This document shows, one piece after another, positions 25,852 to 33,768 of a stretch of DNA of 64,000 bases. Both the position numbers and the translations under genes were made by a program. Origin of the DNA: Verrucomicrobiales bacterium (GTDB lineage: Bacteria; Verrucomicrobiota; Verrucomicrobiia; Verrucomicrobiales; DEV007); contig JAEUHI010000048.1 in NCBI GenBank assembly GCA_016795385.1, positions 232,726 to 296,725 of the forward strand, written 5' to 3'. Within the stretch, counting starts at the first letter, position 1. The number at the start of each line of letters is the position of its first letter. Below the pieces are notes generated by a model that searched no databases, had not been told where the DNA came from, and saw nothing but the letters and a program-made list of their open reading frames with translations.

Positions 25852-27000
25852 GTGAAACAGGCGCTCCTCATCGTCCTCGATTCCGTCGGGATCGGCCACG
25901 CCCCCGATGCCGCGGCATTCGGAGATGAGGGTGCGAACACCCTCGGTCATCTCCGCGAGACGATTCCGGCCTTTTCCTTGCCGCATCTCGACGCCGCCGG
26001 ACTGATCGCCTGCGAACAACTCGCCGCGGGGCGGCATCCTGACATTCCCACCAAACTCTCCTACGGATGCCTCACCGAGGTCTCTCCCGGGAAAGACACC
26101 GTCACCGGCCACTGGGAGCTCGCCGGTGTCATCCTCGACCGTCCCTTTGCCACCTTTGAGCGTTTTCCCGATGCCCTCGTGGCGGAAATGGAGTCGCTCA
26201 CCGGTGAGTCGTTCCTCGGCAACTACGCCTCCTCGGGCACCGTCATTCTCGATGAACTCGGGGCCGAGCATCTCCGCACCGGCCGTCCCATCCTCTATAC
26301 CAGCGCCGATTCCGTCATCCAGATCGCCGCGCACGAGGCGGTCATTCCGGTGCGACGGCTCTATGACATCTGCGTGACCCTGCGACCTCTCGCCGACCGC
26401 GAGCGGATCGGCCGCATCATCGCCCGCCCTTTCCTCGGCGAACCGGGAAATTTCCAGCGCACCGGGAACCGCCACGACTTCGCGATGCGCCCGCCTCCGA
26501 CGATTCTCGACCACCTCGTCGCGGCAGGAGTCGAGACCATCGGCGTCGGCAAGATCGGCGACATCTTTTCCCTTTCCGGCATCACCCGGTCCCTGCCCAC
26601 CCGGAGCAATGCGGAGGGTTGCGAGGTGATGGACAGCCTTCTCGCCAAGCCTGCCGGAAAGCCGCGGCTGATCTTCACGAATCTGGTCGACTTCGACTCC
26701 CTCTACGGTCATCGGCGGGATCCCGCGGGATATGCCCGGGCCTTGCGGGACTTCGACGAATGGTTCGGCTCCCTGCTGCCCCGTCTCGATGACGAGACGC
26801 TTCTCATCATCACCGCCGACCACGGCAACGATCCCACCTGGACCGGTACCGACCACACCCGCGAGCGCGTGCCTTTGCTCGTGAAAAGTCCGGGGACGGC
26901 CAGGAACCTCGGCATCCGGAGCAGCTACGCGGACGTGGCCGCGACCTTGGCGGAGTGGTTTGGATGCGCTTACGACGAGTTAAGCGGCACTCCCTTTTGA
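25852..27000 (+). CDS. deoB: Phosphopentomutase
   Basis: A 382-residue metalloenzyme of the alkaline phosphatase superfamily. LIVLDSVGIGHAPDA at the start holds a metal-binding Asp, TVTGHWE near residue 85 follows the family, and the late TADHGNDPTWTGTDHTRE block supplies the other metal ligands. It interconverts ribose 1-phosphate and 5-phosphate (and the deoxy forms) in nucleoside salvage. The start codon is GTG at 25852, 4 bases after the preceding stop, so it is probably translationally coupled to the aldehyde dehydrogenase-like gene. No other in-frame ATG gives the conserved N-terminus. Confidence 0.95.
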   Translation: MKQALLIVLDSVGIGHAPDAAAFGDEGANTLGHLRETIPAFSLPHLDAAGLIACEQLAAGRHPDIPTKLSYGCLTEVSPGKDTVTGHWELAGVILDRPFATFERFPDALVAEMESLTGESFLGNYASSGTVILDELGAEHLRTGRPILYTSADSVIQIAAHEAVIPVRRLYDICVTLRPLADRERIGRIIARPFLGEPGNFQRTGNRHDFAMRPPPTILDHLVAAGVETIGVGKIGDIFSLSGITRSLPTRSNAEGCEVMDSLLAKPAGKPRLIFTNLVDFDSLYGHRRDPAGYARALRDFDEWFGSLLPRLDDETLLIITADHGNDPTWTGTDHTRERVPLLVKSPGTARNLGIRSSYADVAATLAEWFGCAYDELSGTPF

Positions 27001-27012
27001 TCCCCGCCTCTC

Positions 27013-28254
27013 TCACTCCCCCTCCGCCAGACAATACAGCCACTCCTTCCGTTCACCTTCGGTCTTGGCGGTGCGGAGAAAGACCTCGCGGCCGACGAAA
27101 ACGGGCGTGGCGAAACCTTCGTCGCCAAGCGTATTTTCGGCCAGTTTCTTGAACTCCGCCGGATTCGGCTCGAAAACGTGGGTGATGCCGCGCTCGTTCA
27201 TCGCGTAGATCCGCCCGCCGGCGAGAGTCGGCGAGGCGCTGACGGGTCCTCCGAGCCTGACTTTCCACTTTTCCTCGCCGCTCTTCGCCTCCCAGCAATG
27301 GGCGATGCCGCCGTCATTGAAGGCATAGAGATGTCCCGCGTGGTAGAGCAGCGATTGCTCGTAGGATTTGTCGTTGTTTTTCCAGATCACCGCCGGAGTT
27401 TCGCCGATGCGCACCGCGGTGGTCTCCTGCTGCGGGAATCCACCGCTGGCGAAGACGGTGTCCTCGCTCCAGACGAGGGTGCCGCAGGTGGCGTTGGTCG
27501 ACCCATCGACCTGCCAGAGCAGCGCGCCCGTTTCCGGATCGTAGGCGCTGATCTTCGCTCCTCCGCTGAGCAGGATCTGATCGCGTCCCCCGATCGGGGC
27601 GACGATGGGCGAGGAGTAGCTGGTCTTCAGCTTCCGATCGGTCCGCCAAATCTCCCCGCCATCCGAGGTCCGGAACGCGGCGAGGAAGCCGTCCGCAAGG
27701 AACTCGGAGGCGATGATGATCTTGTCACCGTGCAAAGTGGGGCTGGGGGCGTAGCCGAAACGGTAATCGCAGGTGAACGGCCCCGCGTCGCGCTGCCAGA
27801 GTTTGTCCCCTTTCAGCGTGTAAGCGGTCAGAAAGACCCGATCGGAATTGTGGAAGGAGACATAGAGATTTTTGCCATCCGAGGTCGGCGTGGGCGTCGC
27901 GGCGCTGTTCTTCCGGTGCATTTCCACGGGCAATCCTCCCTCGTGGACGCGCTCCTTCCATCGGATCGATCCGTCGGAGCGGGCGTAGGCGAGGACGAAC
28001 TGTCCGTCCTCCGTCGCCGTCGTCACCAACACCAAGTCTCCGACCACGACCGGACTCGAGAGGCCGCGGCCGGGGATGTAGGCCTTCCACTTCACGTTCT
28101 CCGTCTCCGACCACGTCAGAGGCGGACGGGCCGCCTCATCGGCGACGCCATTTCCGTTGGGGCCACGCCATTGTCGCCATTCGGCGGAGTTGGAAAACGC
28201 GTGGGAGGTAAAGAGCAGAAGCGTGAGGAGCGGGAAAAGAATCGCACGGGACAT
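27013..28254 (-). CDS. Secreted PQQ-like beta-propeller protein
   Basis: A 413-residue exported protein with signal peptide (MSRAILFPLLTLLLF). It shows repeated W-x-x-x-L/V strands and D-G-x-x-L-W/E-W turns typical of PQQ-like repeats (for example SDGKNLYVSF, GDKLWQRD, DGGEIWRTD). The start W-R-Q-W-R-G-P-N-G-N-G is the usual N-terminal block of this phylum-specific group, often found near secreted oxidoreductases. The protein at 33769 is a paralogue. No catalytic residues for a PQQ dehydrogenase are seen, so a binding or scaffold role is more likely. It converges with deoB (12 bases between stops). Confidence 0.85.
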   Translation of the reverse strand: MSRAILFPLLTLLLFTSHAFSNSAEWRQWRGPNGNGVADEAARPPLTWSETENVKWKAYIPGRGLSSPVVVGDLVLVTTATEDGQFVLAYARSDGSIRWKERVHEGGLPVEMHRKNSAATPTPTSDGKNLYVSFHNSDRVFLTAYTLKGDKLWQRDAGPFTCDYRFGYAPSPTLHGDKIIIASEFLADGFLAAFRTSDGGEIWRTDRKLKTSYSSPIVAPIGGRDQILLSGGAKISAYDPETGALLWQVDGSTNATCGTLVWSEDTVFASGGFPQQETTAVRIGETPAVIWKNNDKSYEQSLLYHAGHLYAFNDGGIAHCWEAKSGEEKWKVRLGGPVSASPTLAGGRIYAMNERGITHVFEPNPAEFKKLAENTLGDEGFATPVFVGREVFLRTAKTEGERKEWLYCLAEGE

Positions 28255-28341
28255 TTTGAGGTCGGGTTACGCCGCAATCGGGTGGACAATCCCGTCTTCC
28301 GTGGAAAACTGCAAGCCCGCGCCCGCGTCCCCCCTCAGCGT

Positions 28342-28548
28342 ATGCCCGCGAAAGCCGAAAAACCCTCCCCCGAAATCTCTCTTTATCAGGAATTCCTCGC
28401 CGAACGCGAAGAGATCTTGAAACACAAATGGATCAAAAGCGAAGAGGCCGGACGTGACGTCGGCCTCGAAGCTGCCTTGGTGAACTGGGCCCTGCATCAC
28501 CGGGAAACCTGGAAGTCGGATCGCGCCCAGTCGCCGAAACGCCCCTGA
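28342..28548 (+). CDS. Small conserved charged protein
   Basis: A 68-residue protein with high GC at third codon positions, supporting real coding. The core EREEILKHKWIKSEEAGRD resembles a motif seen in C-terminal parts of some DUF4032-type proteins (H-R-W-x-x-S-E-x-A-G-R-D), but it is too short to assign. The leader is C-rich and lacks a Shine-Dalgarno motif, like most genes here. It lies between the divergent PQQ-like gene and the converging lipoprotein gene. Function unknown. Confidence 0.6.
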   Translation: MPAKAEKPSPEISLYQEFLAEREEILKHKWIKSEEAGRDVGLEAALVNWALHHRETWKSDRAQSPKRP

Positions 28549-28564
28549 GACAGATCCGCCCCCC

Positions 28565-29218
28565 TCAGTTCCCGGGAAGAGGTTGGGCGACCAGCATCGG
28601 CCGCACTTCTTCCGCGGTGTCGGAGACGATCGCCAAGTCCGTGGGGGCCGCGGTCGTAGAGGTCACCGGAGCCGACACTTCCGGTTTCCGGAGATTCTTT
28701 TTATCCGCGCTCTCTCCAATGAGCTCGCGGACCGGATCATACGCGCCGTTGGCGTGGGGAAGGCGCTCGACCAGTGCGTCCAGCTTCGCGAATTCACCAC
28801 GATCGACTTCCGCCTTCACGTCGACCAGCATGGTGTCCACGATCATGCCGCGGATCCAGGGCATCGCGGTGGAGAACTCCTCGCCCAGCTCCGCGGCTGA
28901 AATCCGGTCGCCCGAGCGGTAGACGGCCATGGTCAGGCCTTCGGCGGCCGATTCATTGAAGGAATCGAGCTCGAGCGCCGAGAGGAAAGCATCCATGGCG
29001 GGCTCCCACTCTTTGCGGTCGAAGTGCGCCCAGCCTTCGCGGGTTTTCGCGGCGGCTTTGCCACCCGAGTGGGCGGCCCCCGCCACCTGGATCCGCACCG
29101 CCTTCGCCGCGAGCGGACGGTATTCGCGGGAGTTCACCTTGGGAGCCGCATCCGCCACGGAGGCGCAGCCAAGGAGGAGAAGAGCGAAAACAGAGGAGGT
29201 CGGAGCAGCGATTTTCAT
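28565..29218 (-). CDS. Putative lipoprotein with TPR-like repeat
   Basis: A 217-residue protein with a lipoprotein signal: MKIAAPTSSVFALLLLGCA, giving lipid-modified Cys18 after L-L-L-G. A longer start at 29242 would displace the signal. Residues about 70-100 (AKTREGWAHFDRKEWEPAMDAFLSALEL) look like a TPR helix pair, followed by AAEGLTMAVYRS. The rest is helical. It is the only gene in the window with a recognisable Shine-Dalgarno motif (CGGAG 6 bases before the ATG), in the AT-rich leader at 29219-29330. It may hold a complex at the outer membrane; partner unknown. Confidence 0.7.
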   Translation of the reverse strand: MKIAAPTSSVFALLLLGCASVADAAPKVNSREYRPLAAKAVRIQVAGAAHSGGKAAAKTREGWAHFDRKEWEPAMDAFLSALELDSFNESAAEGLTMAVYRSGDRISAAELGEEFSTAMPWIRGMIVDTMLVDVKAEVDRGEFAKLDALVERLPHANGAYDPVRELIGESADKKNLRKPEVSAPVTSTTAAPTDLAIVSDTAEEVRPMLVAQPLPGN

Positions 29219-29330
29219 AAGCAACTCCGAAAATTTAAACAAAATGAATTAAATAACAATCAAATTTTAAAAATTTATTAAAATTAGTTCTTATTTTTGC
29301 GAAAACACTTCACGATGGTCGCTGTCGGCG
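29219..29330 (-). promoter_or_regulatory. AT-rich leader and promoter of the lipoprotein gene
   Basis: This stretch is strikingly AT-rich in a GC-rich genome. On the minus strand TTGATT followed after about 19 bases by TTAAAT gives a loose -35/-10 pair, and CGGAG lies 6 bases before the ATG at 29218. No gene is seen in it. The composition could also reflect a strongly regulated promoter. Confidence 0.45.
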
Positions 29331-29340
29331 CGCTCGCGGG

Positions 29341-30273
29341 TTACGCTTCAGCCCCGGCCGCCTCGCGTTCGATCATCCGGGTGATCTCGAGCGCCACATC
29401 GAGGGCGGCGGCTCCTTGGAGTCCGCTGACCTTGGGCTGTTCGCCTTTGGCGGCGCAGTCGATGAACGCGGCCAGTTCGCATTTGAGAGGCTCGTCTTTT
29501 TCCACCTGCACTTCTTCCCGAGCTATGGCCATGCCGTCCTTGCGGTAGATCCACCCGCTCTGGTCCTGATAATCGAGGGAGAGATAGGCGTCGCCTTGGA
29601 AGACCCGGATTTTCCGCATCTTCTCCGGGCTGATGCGGCTGGCGGTGATATTCGCGACGCAGCCGTTCTCGAAGCGAATGCGGGCGTTGGCAATATCCTC
29701 ACGTCGGGTCAGCACGGGGATGCCGACGGCATCGATCGAAGCGATGGGCGAATTGACGAGGTGGAGCACGATCTCGAGATCGTGGATCATGAGATCGAGG
29801 ACAACGCCGATGTCGAGGCTGCGCTGGGGAAAGGGCGAGAGCCGGTGGCACTCGATGAACTTCGGCGAATCGAGAACCGCCTCGAGCCGGCTCATCACGG
29901 GGTTGAATCGCTCGATGTGGCCAACCTGGAGAACGCAGCCCATCTCCGCGGCCAGATCGATCATGGCCTTGGCGTCATCCACCGAATCGGAGATCGGCTT
30001 TTCCACGAGCACGTGCTTTTTGGCCGAGAGGAGTTGGGTGGCGACCTCGCGGTGGGTCACCGTCGGGGTGGCGACGGACGCGGCATCGACCCGTGCGACC
30101 AGTTCCTCGAGGGTGGCGACGGCCTCGGTGCCGAATTCCGCAGCGAGGGCGCGCGCGTGATCGTGATTGGCGTCGTAGATCGCGACGAGATCGGCCGATT
30201 CCAGCTCCGCGTAGACGCGGGCATGGTTTCTCCCGATGGCTCCGACTCCGACGACTCCTGCTTTGACCTTCAT
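29341..30273 (-). CDS. Gfo/Idh/MocA oxidoreductase, GnnA-like UDP-GlcNAc 3-dehydrogenase
   Basis: A 310-residue NAD(P)-dependent oxidoreductase starting at MKVKAGVVGVGAIGRNH, which carries the Rossmann GxGxxG loop. The EKP motif (VLVEKPISDS) near residue 100 and a QVGHIERFNP block are typical of the GnnA-like subgroup that oxidises UDP-GlcNAc at C3 before 2,3-diamino sugar lipid A synthesis. The C-terminal SRISPEKMRKIRVF also fits. A longer start at 30366 would add 31 non-homologous residues. No gnnB or lpxA is adjacent, so the lipid A role is inferred; other sugar substrates are possible. Confidence 0.75.
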   Translation of the reverse strand: MKVKAGVVGVGAIGRNHARVYAELESADLVAIYDANHDHARALAAEFGTEAVATLEELVARVDAASVATPTVTHREVATQLLSAKKHVLVEKPISDSVDDAKAMIDLAAEMGCVLQVGHIERFNPVMSRLEAVLDSPKFIECHRLSPFPQRSLDIGVVLDLMIHDLEIVLHLVNSPIASIDAVGIPVLTRREDIANARIRFENGCVANITASRISPEKMRKIRVFQGDAYLSLDYQDQSGWIYRKDGMAIAREEVQVEKDEPLKCELAAFIDCAAKGEQPKVSGLQGAAALDVALEITRMIEREAAGAEA

Positions 30274-30388
30274 GTTGTGGAAGGCTATGGCAGCATCCGG
30301 GCTTCTCGGCAACCGGCGATCCTCGTGACGCACGTTTTTTGCGGGAAAAGGCCGGATTTCCTCCAACGGGTGGCCGGATCCGGACTTT

Positions 30389-31561
30389 TTACTCGTTCAC
30401 TCCAAAAAAGAGGATGGTCGCGGAGTGGCCTTCGCTGGCGGCTGGTTTCTCCTCCGCGGTGCGGATCGCGGCGGTGTGGTAGGCTCCGGAGAGATCATCG
30501 GCGAGGATGACGGTGCGCGGGTAGTTCAGCCCCTTGCTGTAGGAATGGTGGAGTTCGACACGACGCCAGTCGCCGCCATCGACACTCACCTCGAGCGCCC
30601 CGGAATCGGGTCCGGCAAGGACGAAGGCGGTCAAGGCGGAACCGGCGAAGGTATGGTAGAGGTAATCCCCCGCTTCGTCGCTACGGAGACAGTTGAAGAC
30701 CGTGTAGTCGCCCCGGATCGTCCCCTGGGGAATGAGTTCCTTGGAAACGGGTCCGTATTTCCATCCGCCCAGCCAGCTCAGGGCCTGCGGATCGACCACG
30801 ACCGCCCCTTCGTAGCAGGCGGGATCGAGGGGCTCGGGCACAGGCACTGGTGCGACGGACTCCGCCGTCGGCGAGTTGGCGATGACCCGGGTGATCAAAT
30901 CGGAGGCGAACTGATACCCGGCGGGATTCGGATGCGTCTCACCGTAGTCTTTCTCCCAGGTCTTCTTCCCGGCCTTGATCTCACCCGCGAGGGCCAAACC
31001 CACGTCGACGCTGGCGATGCCGTAGTGACGTGCCACCGCTTTGTGGGCGGCGACGCTGTCGGTCTCTTCTCCGGCCAGATGTTTGGCCAGAATGCCGGGA
31101 TTCACAAACTGTACGGAGATGGCCTCGCCGTTCGGATTTCTGGTGAAATACTGGCGGAGGACGCCCTCCAAACCCCGGATCGCCGTCTTGCGATCGTGCC
31201 CCGCATCCTGATCATCGTTCACCGCGAATTCGACGATGAGGAGGTCGATGGAGCCTTTCGACCAGACATCGCGTTCGGCGCGGAAGGCACCCGAAACCGA
31301 ACAGGTCGAGCCCAGGCCGGCGTTCGTGAAGGTGAATTCGACAGCGGGCCATTTCGCTTTGAGCCAATCCGGGATCCGCTTGGTGTGGCCGGTCTTGTTC
31401 TGGGTGATCGACCCGCCGAAAAAGGCGACGTGCACCTTCTCGCCCGCCGTCACCTTGGCGAGAAAGTTCGGCACGCCCCTGCCCTCTTCGATCGCGGGTG
31501 TGTCGGCGGCATGGAGGACGAGGCCGGCGAAAAACAGGGAGAGGCAGAGCAGGGACTTCAT
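30389..31561 (-). CDS. Secreted SGNH/GDSL-type hydrolase
   Basis: A 390-residue exported protein with signal MKSLLCLSLFFAGLVL. The SGNH block I FGGSITQNK near residues 48-56 holds the catalytic Ser, an Asn appears in EFAVNDDQ near 111-118, and THPNPAGYQ near 207-215 supplies the catalytic His. It is an esterase/lipase-like hydrolase, plausibly deacetylating polysaccharides. The C-terminal 130 residues are beta-rich and may bind carbohydrate. It is a single gene divergent from the cytochrome/monooxygenase operon. Confidence 0.85.
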   Translation of the reverse strand: MKSLLCLSLFFAGLVLHAADTPAIEEGRGVPNFLAKVTAGEKVHVAFFGGSITQNKTGHTKRIPDWLKAKWPAVEFTFTNAGLGSTCSVSGAFRAERDVWSKGSIDLLIVEFAVNDDQDAGHDRKTAIRGLEGVLRQYFTRNPNGEAISVQFVNPGILAKHLAGEETDSVAAHKAVARHYGIASVDVGLALAGEIKAGKKTWEKDYGETHPNPAGYQFASDLITRVIANSPTAESVAPVPVPEPLDPACYEGAVVVDPQALSWLGGWKYGPVSKELIPQGTIRGDYTVFNCLRSDEAGDYLYHTFAGSALTAFVLAGPDSGALEVSVDGGDWRRVELHHSYSKGLNYPRTVILADDLSGAYHTAAIRTAEEKPAASEGHSATILFFGVNE

Positions 31562-31672
31562 GATCGGAGGCAGTATGGGGTGGCAGCACCTGCCGCGAAA
31601 CGCTTTTCTTCACGCGTTGCGCGAACGCGTAACCGATCCTCATCCCGCATCGTCTCTCCCCGACAGTTGCCC

Positions 31673-33190
31673 ATGAAGAAAGTCCTGCTCCTTTCGCTCT
31701 CCCTCCCCTTGGTGGCGTCCGCCGAAGAACCGGCGGTCACGTATCACCGCGATATCGCTCCCATCATTTACGCGAATTGCACCGCTTGCCACCGCCCCGG
31801 CGAGAGCGGTCCTTTTCCCCTCACCAACTACACGGAGGTCTCGCGCCGGGCGATGACGATCAGCCGCGTCGTCAACGACCGCTACATGCCGCCGTGGCAC
31901 GCCAACGATGAGGTGACGAAGTTTCTCGACGTTCGCCGGCTTTCCTCCGATCAGATCGCACGGATCGATCAGTGGATCGCCGCGGGGAAGCCGGAGGGCG
32001 ATGCCGCCGACGCCCCATCCTATCCGACGTTCACCGAAGGCTGGCAACTGGGCGAACCCGACTTGGTCGTGACGATGAAGGAGGCCTACCCGGTGCCTGC
32101 GGAAGGCCGCGACATCTACCGCAATTTCGTCCTGCCCCTCGATCTGCCCGAGGATCAATGGGTCAAGGCGATCGAGCTGCGCCCATCGGCCCGGTCCGTC
32201 GTGCATCACTCGCTTTATTTCCTCGACGACAGCGGCACGGCCCGCACCCTCGATGGGAAGGACGGCAAACCCGGCTTCAATGGGATGACCTTCCGCATGA
32301 GCGGGGCCCTCGGCGGCTACGTGCCGGGAGTCAGTGCCCGGAAGCTGCCGGGCGATCTGGCCCGCCCTCTCCCCAAGGGATCCGACCTGATTCTCTCCAC
32401 CCACTTTCATCCCTCGGGCAAAGCCGAGATGGAGCAAACCACCGTGGGCATCTATTTCGCGGACGCCGCCCCGGCGAAGAAACTCGAAGAGCTGCAGTTG
32501 CCCCCCGGATTCGGTCGCAGTGCCGGCATCGACATTCCGCCCGGGGAAAAGGACTACCGCATCGAGGATTCCTTCAAGCTGCCCGTCGACGTGGAAGCCC
32601 ATTTCGTGAGCGGTCACGCCCACTACCTTTGCACGACGATGAAGATGACCGCCACCCTGCCCGATGGGACGGAGAAGGTCCTCCTCGACATTCCCGAGTG
32701 GGACATGGATTGGCAGGACACCTACTATTTCGCGGAACCGATCGTCCTGACGGCCGGGACCGTCGTGAAATCCGTGATCACCTACGACAACTCCGCCGAC
32801 AATCCAAACAATCCCACGACTCCTCCCGTCCGGGTGAAGTGGGGCCGCGAATCGACGGATGAGATGGGCAGCATCACCCTCTCCGGAGTCGCTCTCGACG
32901 AAAGCGACGCCACGCGGCTCAATCTCTCGACGAAGGCGAACCGGGCGAGGATCTTCACCCAGCTCGGCCAGGACTTGAGGAAACAAGGAGTGCTGGAACG
33001 CCTCCCCGCCATCGTAAAAAGCCTCGACGCCAATGGCGACGGTCTCCTCCAGGAAGCCGAGCTGCCGCAGCGGATGCGGGGAGCCCTCCTGATGCGGCTC
33101 GATGAGGACGGCGACAAGGCCCTGAATTCCTCCGAGATCCAATCGCTCAAAGATTGGCTTTCCGCCCTCAAAGCGGGAGAAGGCGCATGA
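31673..33190 (+). CDS. Cytochrome c, copper monooxygenase-like domain and EF-hands in one protein
   Basis: A 505-residue exported protein. The signal peptide (MKKVLLLSLSLPLVAS) is followed by a c-type haem site NCTACH at 35-40, with a downstream YMPPWH that may supply the Met ligand. The middle contains His-rich blocks VVHHSLYFLDD, LSTHFHP and SGHAHYLCTTMKM resembling copper type II ascorbate-dependent monooxygenases. Near residues 452-463 and 478-490 are two EF-hand loops (DANGDGLLQEAEL and DEDGDKALNSSEI). It may hydroxylate a carbon substrate using electrons delivered through the haem. The substrate is unknown. The redoxin gene starts in its stop codon. Confidence 0.82.
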   Translation: MKKVLLLSLSLPLVASAEEPAVTYHRDIAPIIYANCTACHRPGESGPFPLTNYTEVSRRAMTISRVVNDRYMPPWHANDEVTKFLDVRRLSSDQIARIDQWIAAGKPEGDAADAPSYPTFTEGWQLGEPDLVVTMKEAYPVPAEGRDIYRNFVLPLDLPEDQWVKAIELRPSARSVVHHSLYFLDDSGTARTLDGKDGKPGFNGMTFRMSGALGGYVPGVSARKLPGDLARPLPKGSDLILSTHFHPSGKAEMEQTTVGIYFADAAPAKKLEELQLPPGFGRSAGIDIPPGEKDYRIEDSFKLPVDVEAHFVSGHAHYLCTTMKMTATLPDGTEKVLLDIPEWDMDWQDTYYFAEPIVLTAGTVVKSVITYDNSADNPNNPTTPPVRVKWGRESTDEMGSITLSGVALDESDATRLNLSTKANRARIFTQLGQDLRKQGVLERLPAIVKSLDANGDGLLQEAELPQRMRGALLMRLDEDGDKALNSSEIQSLKDWLSALKAGEGA

Positions 33191-33690
33191 AAACCTCCTT
33201 TTTTATCATCCCTCTCCTGCTGCTGGCGCCTTTGAGGCTCTTCGCCGCGCCAATCGCGAGCGTGGATCTGTTCGTGGCGACGGATTGCCCCATCGCGAAC
33301 GGCTATGCTCCCGAGATCGAGAGACTCCATCTGGCCTATCGGGAAAGAGGCGTCGCCTTCCGCCTCGTCTTTCCCGACCGGGATCTCACCGAGGAATTCG
33401 TGAGGCAACACCTCGCCGACTACGCGGTGACCGCACCTTTTGTGATCGATCGCGATCGGGCTCTCGTGAAACGCGCCGCCGCCACGACCACGCCGGAGGT
33501 CGTCGTTTTTGATCGCGAGGGATCCATCGCCTACCGCGGCCGCATCGACAACCGCTACTCCGATCTGGGCGACCGGCGCGGCACCGTCACCGAATTCTAC
33601 CTCCGCGACGCGCTCGATGCACTCCTGGCAGGCAGGAAGCCGGCACTGGACAAGACCGACGCAATCGGCTGCTTGATCGAACTCCCATAA
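33187..33690 (+). CDS. Secreted thioredoxin-like (redoxin) protein
   Basis: A 167-residue exported thioredoxin-fold protein with signal MKTSFFIIPLLLLAP. Its active region reads TDCPIANGYAPEI near residues 33-44, where Cys34 lacks the usual second Cys, and a C-terminal Cys sits in IGCLIELP. This single-cysteine pattern recurs in redoxins linked to c-type cytochromes of this phylum. The start codon overlaps the stop of the cytochrome/monooxygenase gene (ATGA at 33187-33190), so the two are coupled. A role in disulfide handling or haem/copper delivery for that enzyme is inferred. Confidence 0.78.
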   Translation: MKTSFFIIPLLLLAPLRLFAAPIASVDLFVATDCPIANGYAPEIERLHLAYRERGVAFRLVFPDRDLTEEFVRQHLADYAVTAPFVIDRDRALVKRAAATTTPEVVVFDREGSIAYRGRIDNRYSDLGDRRGTVTEFYLRDALDALLAGRKPALDKTDAIGCLIELP

Positions 33691-33768
33691 GTGCGTGGAC
33701 CTCCGGGATGACGTGATGCCTGCCTGATTCGCTGGATTCCGGGCGTCGGAAAACGTAACCTTCGTCCG

